A stretch of 35,806 bases of DNA from Ignavibacteria bacterium (GTDB taxonomy: Bacteria; Bacteroidota; Ignavibacteria; Kapaibacteriales; UBA2268). Shown piece after piece: positions 30,791 to 35,806 of this stretch. Numbering within the stretch: the first letter of the stretch is position 1; the number at the start of each line of letters is the position of its first letter. The notes beneath the pieces were generated by a model. That model was not told the DNA's origin and made no database searches. It was given only the letters and a program-made list of their open reading frames with translations. The stretch is taken from contig JAERMQ010000071.1 of NCBI GenBank assembly GCA_016844745.1, forward strand, positions 1 to 35,806, read 5' to 3'. The position numbers and the translations under genes were made by a program.

Positions 30791-33109
30791 ATGAAAAGAA
30801 ATATATTAATTTCTACTTTAATTTTTATAGTTGTTTTTGTTGGAGTGTATTTTTTTGCCGAACAATTGAAGCAAAAGGAAATTCTGGAGCACATGCAGGA
30901 AGCAACAAAATTATCTGCTAATATTGCATTTAATATCCAGCAGCAATTGTCAACCTCACTATCGGCAACAAAAGCATTAGGAGCTTTGATTAAGCAGCAT
31001 GGGTATATCCAGGATTTCCCTCATCTGGCAAGTGAAATGATTCAAATATATACGGGAATAGGTTCTTTGCAGTTGGCTCCTAAAGGTGTGGTTTCAGAGA
31101 TATATCCTCTCAAGGGAAATGAAAATGCTACAGGGGATTTGTTAAATGACCCAAAGCGCAAAACGGAATGTTGGAAAGCTATCAATACAGGACAGTTAAC
31201 CCTTGCAGGTCCTTATGAATTAAAGCAGGGTGGTATTGGGATAATAGGAAGATTTCCTGTTTTTATTGATGGAATAGATGGTAAAAAGGAATTTTGGGGA
31301 TTTACAATTGCCGTAATTTACTTAGATGATATTCTTAATAAATCCGGTCTGCACCACCTTGACAGTTCAGGTTATTATTATAAATTATGGAGAATTCATC
31401 CCGATTCCGGTAAAGCCCAAACTTTTGCTTCAAATAGCAATGCTACTGATTTACAATCCTCTGTTTATTTTTCATTTGATGTACCCAACGGGGAATGGAC
31501 TTTATGTATCGAACCGAAATCCGGCTGGAGCCACCAACTTGATTTTAAAGTCTCAAATGTTTTATCTTTGGCTTTTGCTTTACTCTTCTCATCTTTAACT
31601 TTTTTATTTCTCCAGCGGTCTTTACTTATCAAAAAAAATACCAATATGCTTCGGGAAAGTGAAGCTAAATACCGCTCTCTTTTCGATAATGCCGAAGTTG
31701 GAATTTACCGTTCTAAAATAGATGGAAGCGGTTATATAGATGTGAACCAAAGGTTTACCGATATGTTCGGTTATTCCAGGCAGGAAATGCTCACAGAAGC
31801 TTCAACAATTCGCTGGGCAAATCCAAAGGCAAGAGCGGAAATGATGGAATTACTTAATAAAAACGGCGAATTGATAGACTTTGAAGTAGATTATCTTGCC
31901 AAAGGCGGGGAAATACGCACTGCCCTGACTTCAATCAAACTTTATCCGAATGAAGGTTATCTTGAAGGAACTGCAATAGATATAACGGAATTAAAAAAAG
32001 TACAATTGCAATTTCTGGAATTGTTGGAATTGAACCTGAAAATCAATAATACATCCCCTTTAGGTATAATTGTATTTAAAGAAGATGGCTCTTGTGTTAT
32101 GGCTAATAATGCCGTTGCCCGTATAGCTGCAACTCCTGTTGAAATATTATTGAAAATGAATTATTATGAAATGGAAATATGGAAAAATAATAGTGTTGAT
32201 GAATTATTCGTTAAGGTTTTGGCGACAGATGCCGAACAACAGAAAGAGATTTATTTATCGACCGGTATTGGCAGTAAAACATGGCTGAATTTCTATTTTA
32301 CTCCATTCTCGAGAAATCAGATAAAGCATATACTGATAATTGTCGATGAAATAACCGAAAGAAAGCTTGCAGAAATTGAGTTAATTAAAAGCAGGACAGA
32401 ACTTCAGGAGCTAAATGCAACAAAAGATAAATTTTTTACAATAATATCTCATGATTTAAAAAATCCACTTGGTAATTTTAAAAATATTTCACAATTACTT
32501 GCTGACTCCTATAATGACTTTTCAGAAAATGATAAATTTGAATTTATAAATCTAATGAAAGAATCTGCAAATTCAATTTATTCATTATTAGAAAATTTGC
32601 TGGAATGGTCTCGCACTCAGCGGGGTAACCTGCCTTTTCACCAAAACAATTTCGACCTGAAATTAATCTCGGATGAGGTATTATATTTATTCAAACTTTC
32701 GGCTGATAAAAAAAATCTGTCAATAAAAAATGAAATTTCCAATTCAACGTTTGTTTTTGCAGATCCAAATTTAGTGACCACAGTTCTAAGAAATTTAATT
32801 TCCAATTCAATAAAATTTACACCTGCAAACGGAACTGTAATTATTTCTTCTAATTTCGAAGATGCTGATATAATAATTTCTGTAAAAGATAATGGTGTTG
32901 GAATGACACAGGATACAATCGATAAACTTTTCAGGATAGATGTGAATGTATCAACCCTGGGAACTTCAAAGGAAAAGGGTACAGGTTTGGGTTTAATTCT
33001 TTGCAAAGAATTTATAGTAAAACATGGTGGAAGAATTTGGGTAGAAAGTCAGGTAGGGGTTGGTAGTACCTTTTCATTCACACTTCCGGTTGGGAGAGCA
33101 GAAAATTGA
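30791..33109 (+). CDS. CHASE-PAS-PAS sensor histidine kinase
   Basis: 772 residues. A first membrane helix (about 5-23) and a second (about 257-277) enclose a periplasmic CHASE domain with the typical LQLAPKGVVSEIYPLKGN, AGPYELKQGGIGIIGRFPVF and FWGFTIAVIYLDDIL. Two PAS domains follow (about 290-410 and 415-530). The HisKA box is FFTIISHDLKNPLGNF with phospho-acceptor His554. The ATPase domain has the N box NLISNSIKFTPANG, DNGVGM and GTGLGL. It lacks a receiver domain, and no response regulator gene is next to it, so it is an orphan kinase here. CHASE domains often sense small molecules, such as cytokinin-like compounds or peptides; the signal is not known in this case. Confidence 0.93.
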   Translation: MKRNILISTLIFIVVFVGVYFFAEQLKQKEILEHMQEATKLSANIAFNIQQQLSTSLSATKALGALIKQHGYIQDFPHLASEMIQIYTGIGSLQLAPKGVVSEIYPLKGNENATGDLLNDPKRKTECWKAINTGQLTLAGPYELKQGGIGIIGRFPVFIDGIDGKKEFWGFTIAVIYLDDILNKSGLHHLDSSGYYYKLWRIHPDSGKAQTFASNSNATDLQSSVYFSFDVPNGEWTLCIEPKSGWSHQLDFKVSNVLSLAFALLFSSLTFLFLQRSLLIKKNTNMLRESEAKYRSLFDNAEVGIYRSKIDGSGYIDVNQRFTDMFGYSRQEMLTEASTIRWANPKARAEMMELLNKNGELIDFEVDYLAKGGEIRTALTSIKLYPNEGYLEGTAIDITELKKVQLQFLELLELNLKINNTSPLGIIVFKEDGSCVMANNAVARIAATPVEILLKMNYYEMEIWKNNSVDELFVKVLATDAEQQKEIYLSTGIGSKTWLNFYFTPFSRNQIKHILIIVDEITERKLAEIELIKSRTELQELNATKDKFFTIISHDLKNPLGNFKNISQLLADSYNDFSENDKFEFINLMKESANSIYSLLENLLEWSRTQRGNLPFHQNNFDLKLISDEVLYLFKLSADKKNLSIKNEISNSTFVFADPNLVTTVLRNLISNSIKFTPANGTVIISSNFEDADIIISVKDNGVGMTQDTIDKLFRIDVNVSTLGTSKEKGTGLGLILCKEFIVKHGGRIWVESQVGVGSTFSFTLPVGRAEN

Positions 33110-33133
33110 AAATAAAAAATATGAAGATGTCTC

Positions 33134-33243
33134 AAAAGTCAATAAAAAGGTAGAATGTCATTCTGAACGAAGTGAAGAATCCAGAAGTGGCATTGGGACT
33201 GGATTCTTCACTTCGTTCAGAATGACATTCTTCTTGACTTTTC
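33134..33243. repeat. MITE-like inverted repeat
   Basis: Perfect 32-bp arms (33153-33184 and 33199-33230) around a 14-bp centre, with additional outer arms AAAAGTCAA / TTGACTTTT. Same family as 7372-7447. Non-coding stretch after the histidine kinase; further degraded words (GATTCTGAAACAA) continue to about 33315. Confidence 0.88.
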
Positions 33244-33402
33244 ACACAAACTCGAAAGCGGGAATCCACTCCCAGAGCGGCTTTATGGATTCTGAAACAA
33301 TTTCAGAATGACAAATATCCGATTTATGTTCGTTGGAGACAGCTTCATCTCAATAATATATTTTAAGAAACTAATTATTAATTTTATAGAAAGAAAAAAA
33401 TA

Positions 33403-33981
33403 ATGAGCTACTTTAAACATGAATCTGCTTACGTTGACGAACCATGCCAAATCGGTGATGGAACGAAAATCTGGCATTTCAGCCATATTCAGTCCGGCGC
33501 TAATATAGGGATTAATTGCGTATTAGGGCAGAATGTAAACGTTGGGAATAATGTTACCATCGGCAATTTCGTAAAAATTCAGAATAACGTTTCGGTTTAT
33601 GAAGGCGTAACGCTTGAAGACTATGTATTCTGCGGTCCTTCGATGGTTTTTACCAACGTAATGGACCCGCGCTGTAAGTATCCACAGCGCGGTTCACAGT
33701 TTTATCATAAAACCCTCGTCCGGGAAGGCGCATCTCTTGGCGCAAATTGCACGATTGTTTGCGGCAATACCATCGGTCGTCATGCGTTTGTTGGAGCAGG
33801 TACAGTCGTTACAAAAGATATTCCTGATTTTGCACTCGTAGTGGGCAATCCCTCGAAGATAATAGGTTGGGTTAGCGAAGCCGGTGTACGTCTTAAATTT
33901 GACGTGAGCGGTTTAGCTTATTGCGAAAAGTCCCAGCAGCGCTATAAATTTGAGAATGGAATTGTAATTGAGGTAGAATAA
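33403..33981 (+). CDS. wbpD: WbpD-like sugar N-acetyltransferase (left-handed beta-helix)
   Basis: 192 residues of hexapeptide repeats typical of left-handed beta-helix acyltransferases (IGDGTKIWHFSHI, IGINCVLGQNVNVG, VTIGNFVKIQNNVSV, LGANCTIVCGNTIG, VGAGTVVTKDIPDFALV). The IWHFSHI start and the TNVMDPRCKYP loop are characteristic of WbpD/WlbB, which acetylate UDP-2-acetamido-3-amino sugars using acetyl-CoA for surface polysaccharide. The C-terminal end (GWVSEAGVRLKFD) also fits that group. The rest of the sugar pathway (WbpA/B/E) is not in the window. It is a single gene with a terminator-like hairpin right after the stop. The closest alternative is another 3-amino-sugar acetyltransferase such as QdtC/FdtC. 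Confidence 0.88.
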   Translation: MSYFKHESAYVDEPCQIGDGTKIWHFSHIQSGANIGINCVLGQNVNVGNNVTIGNFVKIQNNVSVYEGVTLEDYVFCGPSMVFTNVMDPRCKYPQRGSQFYHKTLVREGASLGANCTIVCGNTIGRHAFVGAGTVVTKDIPDFALVVGNPSKIIGWVSEAGVRLKFDVSGLAYCEKSQQRYKFENGIVIEVE

Positions 33982-33982
33982 A

Positions 33983-34014
33983 AAAAAACTCCCACTTCTT
34001 GTGAGAGTTTATTT
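33983..34014 (+). terminator. Terminator-like hairpin
   Basis: An A-run and AACTC-CAC / GTG-GAGTT stem (one mismatch) with a TTCTT loop, followed by TTTATTTT, begins one base after the stop codon of the acetyltransferase gene. Confidence 0.75.
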
Positions 34015-34183
34015 TCCGGGGTGTTTCTTTTTTGCAGCATTCCATTACTACATTACAAAATTAGCTGTTTTGGTGTTGTCTTTTTTCAGTAGAAATACTG
34101 AATTTTATAGCTTGGAACAAACATTGGGTAGTTCTCACAATTGTCATTCCCGCGAAAGATGCTGTGTGAAAAGTCTGGAAGAA

Positions 34184-34254
34184 TGTCATTCTGAACTTGA
34201 TTCAGAATCCATAAACTGCACTGGGACTGGATTCTGAAACAAGTTACCAATGAC
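34184..34254. repeat. Degenerate MITE-like inverted repeat
   Basis: The left end TGTCATTCTGAAC...TTCAGAATCCA pairs imperfectly with TGGATTCTGAAACAAGTTACCAATGACA. It shares words with 33134-33243 and 7372-7447. Non-coding and probably an old, decayed copy. Confidence 0.65.
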
Positions 34255-34296
34255 AGATTTTTCTTGATACAAAATAATGACAACAATTTCAACATT

Positions 34297-34387
34297 GAGA
34301 AATCCCCCCTACCCCCCTTTTTCAAAGGGGGATTTAAGAATATTTTTCTTATCCCCCTTTGAAAAAGGGGGGTAGGGGGGATTTCTC
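34297..34387. repeat. Perfect 37-bp-arm inverted repeat (CCCCCCTACCCCCC type)
   Basis: Arms 34297-34333 and 34351-34387 are exactly complementary around a 17-bp AT-rich spacer. The arms contain CCCCCCTACCCCCC and CAAAGGGGGAT. This is a strong cruciform or hairpin candidate between two genes that face each other (the acetyltransferase and pirin genes). The remainder of 33982-34517 holds only degraded repeat words. Confidence 0.92.
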
Positions 34388-34517
34388 TTGAATTTGTCAT
34401 TTTTTATTTTTATTATGTCCTGTATTTTGGCGTTCAGAATGACATTTTGCTATTTTTCAGAATTTTCACACGGTCTCGAAAGCGGGAATGACAAAAATAG
34501 ATTTTCAGGATTCCCTT

Positions 34518-35237
34518 TTATATAATCATCGGAACTTCCATCAGTAGAATTTCTGTATAGTCTGACTCAGTTCTAATGTACAATTCATCAAGCTCCCATA
34601 AACCCAGTCCATCGCGCCTTTCGAGCTTTGTACCGTTAATATCAGCACTTCCTTCGATAATGAAAGCATAAACGCCGTTACCTTCTGCTTTCAGCTTATA
34701 ATCAGCCCTAATGCCATTCCCGAATTTACCAAGATGAAACCAGGCATTCTGGTGTATCCAGGAACCTTCATCTTCCGGTTCAGGCGATACTATTTGCAGG
34801 AACTTATTATTCAATTCATCGAGGTTATACGGAATCTGGTCGTATCGCGGCTTTACGCCTGTTTTATCCGGCAGTACCCAGATTTGCAAAAGCCTGCATT
34901 CTTCATCTTTATTATGATTATATTCGCTATGTAGAATCCCTGTACCTGCGCTCATCACCTGGATTTCGCCTTTGCTGATAACTTCTGTATTGCCCATACT
35001 GTCGCGATGCTCTAATGCTCCTACCTGAGGGATTGTTATTATCTCCATATTATCATGCGGATGGAAATCGAAACCCATCCCGCCGGCTATATAATCGTCA
35101 TTCAAAACGCGCAGAGCGCCGAAATTCATTCTGCTGCGGTCGAAGTAACTTGCGAAGCTGAAGGTATGGTAAGTATCGAGCCAGCCGTGATTGGCATGAC
35201 CCCTCGAATCTGCTTTATGTAATATTGTTTTTGCCAT
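34518..35237 (-). CDS. Pirin-family bicupin protein
   Basis: 239 residues, the usual length for a YhhW-type pirin. The N-terminal cupin has the metal-binding set His59, His61 (FHPHDNMEII), His103 and Glu105 (TGILHSEYNH). The conserved lines HGWLDTYHTFSFASYFD and LRVLNDDYIAGGMGF are typical. The second cupin (about 140-239) is shorter and lacks these ligands. Bacterial pirins are cytoplasmic; some have quercetin 2,3-dioxygenase activity and others bind metabolic enzymes. The biological substrate cannot be told from sequence. A single gene, read toward the 34297-34387 inverted repeat. Confidence 0.93.
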   Translation of the reverse strand: MAKTILHKADSRGHANHGWLDTYHTFSFASYFDRSRMNFGALRVLNDDYIAGGMGFDFHPHDNMEIITIPQVGALEHRDSMGNTEVISKGEIQVMSAGTGILHSEYNHNKDEECRLLQIWVLPDKTGVKPRYDQIPYNLDELNNKFLQIVSPEPEDEGSWIHQNAWFHLGKFGNGIRADYKLKAEGNGVYAFIIEGSADINGTKLERRDGLGLWELDELYIRTESDYTEILLMEVPMII

Positions 35238-35340
35238 GATTTTCCTGTTTACACAAAATATTATGATTTATACGGATATAAGGGGTTTCTATTATTTTAA
35301 AGTAAGGGATTGATAATTTTATTCATTAATTTTTTATTCT

Positions 35341-35517
35341 TCACTCCCCAAAGAGCATTCTTTCTACATCACGCTTAGCTGCTTCCAATGTCTCGGCGGC
35401 TTCTTTTTGCAGGCGCCTGGCTGTGTCCATTCTCCGCTTTACATCATCGGCTATTTTGTTTTGGATTTCAAGAGGAGGAAGAGGGATTTTTATTGTTTTT
35501 TGATTTCTGAAAAAAAG
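35341..35517 (-). pseudogene. hsdS: 5'-truncated tail of a type I restriction specificity subunit (HsdS)
   Basis: 59 codons, including the stop, open from a TAA at 35518-35520 to the stop at 35341-35343, without an ATG. The translation IKIPLPPLEIQNKIADDVKR, followed by RLQKEAAETLEAAKRDVERM and ending LFGE, is the typical HsdS C-terminal end: the IPLPPL entry to the spacer coiled coil. All of the DNA-recognition part is missing. A remnant of a type I restriction system, or the end of a phase-variable hsdS cassette; no hsdM or hsdR is visible in this window. Confidence 0.75.
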
Positions 35518-35531
35518 TTATATTACAAAAA

Positions 35532-35717
35532 TTGATAAGGATAAAAATCCAGAAAAAAAAATCAGGATCAAAAAAAGAAGATAAAACTCAGAGAACCGGC
35601 TTGAGTCTTGCTGAACGCTGGGCAATGGACATTGACCAGGAAACAGTAAAGGTTACGAGCACAAAAGACGAAATCAATAATTCGCAAATCAATCCGAACC
35701 CCATCGGAGAGAAATAA
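35532..35717 (+). CDS. Possible small basic protein or gene fragment, unrecognised
   Basis: 61 codons from a TTG to the stop at 35715-35717. It begins strongly basic (KKKSGSKKEDK) and continues with RTGLSLAERWAMDIDQE, a plausible protein-like stretch with mixed charge. I do not recognise it. No ribosome-binding site or ATG is seen at the start, and the frame is closed by a TGA at 35508-35510, so it may be the tail of a truncated gene. It lies directly between the HsdS remnant and REP units, a setting where broken genes are common. Confidence 0.3.
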   Translation: MIRIKIQKKKSGSKKEDKTQRTGLSLAERWAMDIDQETVKVTSTKDEINNSQINPNPIGEK

Positions 35718-35745
35718 TTGTCAATCGTCAATGATAAATTAAAAA

Positions 35746-35806
35746 AATCCCGTAGGGATGACATGTTTATAGCAATGAACAATAATGAACAAACGAAAAT
35801 CCCGTA
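35746..35806 (+). repeat. REP-like units at window end
   Basis: One complete unit (35746-35775: AATCCCGTAGGGATG then ACATGTTTATAGCAA) and the start of another (35798-35806), cut by the window edge. They match the units around the RAYT gene 20 kb away in the palindromic head and the ATGACAT-TTTATAGCAA tail. Confidence 0.8.

Noticed and set aside
32638..33006. Minus-strand open frame inside the histidine kinase gene
   Set aside because: Antisense of the conserved ATPase domain; composition and motifs support only the plus-strand gene. The same applies to other antisense frames such as 9332-9721, 16960-17361 and 26277-26702.
33060..33311. Small plus-strand gene after the histidine kinase
   Set aside because: Its translation comes from the MITE-like inverted repeat at 33134-33243 and from the kinase 3' end.

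Overview
The window looks like chromosome from an AT-rich, Gram-negative member of the Bacteroidota/Ignavibacteriota/Kapabacteria (FCB) superphylum. At least five genes end in a type A C-terminal sorting domain of the type IX secretion system (T9SS). There is also a BamA/TamA-type outer-membrane protein, SPxxC-less lipoboxes such as YTSC, and the small DUF2795 protein typical of that group. A genus cannot be assigned from the sequence alone. No rRNA, tRNA or CRISPR array was found.

Layout. (1) 1-3472, minus strand: two near-paralogous secreted Asp-box proteins (one cut by the window edge) around an unrecognised secreted protein. (2) 3776-5589: an ECF sigma factor and a one-TM anti-sigma-like partner with a beta-rich C-terminus. 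(3) 5802-7347: two tandem proline-hinged lipoproteins. (4) 7835-10415: DUF2795 protein and an Omp85-family protein. (5) 10496-14118: a small defence-type patch, consisting of a broken DNA methyltransferase/Mrr-like nuclease/PKD-like fusion followed by an OLD-type ATPase-TOPRIM gene. (6) 14178-15390: a scrap zone with a 21-bp tandem repeat, broken gene pieces and a REP-associated tyrosine transposase (RAYT) flanked by its probable REP hairpins. (7) 15638-22571: a tandem pair of ~1,080-residue T9SS client proteins (Asp-box N-terminus, three ASH-like domains, sorting domain), duplicated together with upstream and downstream DNA. (8) 22812-23585: an MlaF-like ABC ATPase. (9) 24044-28290: a YadA-like/S74 surface protein whose start lies behind an 11-C tract, and another Asp-box T9SS client. 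(10) 28471-28874: hicBA. (11) 29092-35237: HtrA protease, CHASE-PAS histidine kinase, WbpD-like acetyltransferase, pirin. (12) 35341-35806: a 5'-truncated hsdS tail and REP units at the window end.

Two things stand out. First, a family of exactly 33-bp elements built as four copies of one hexamer (X-CCR-X'-NNN-X-YGG-X') occurs seven times, with three different hexamers that change in concert; one copy lies in frame inside a coding sequence, and a 69-bp inverted dimer with a related plan occurs at 28299-28367. Second, the large S74/YadA-like surface gene has a well-formed ribosome-binding site and basic leader upstream of an 11-C homopolymer that leaves it one base out of frame, which is the signature of a phase-variable (or mis-sequenced) gene.

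Functionally the window is dominated by envelope biology: secreted T9SS clients, lipoproteins, an Omp85 protein, a periplasmic protease, sugar acetylation, lipid transport and envelope-type signalling. Small selfish or defensive elements and many short inverted repeats sit between the genes.
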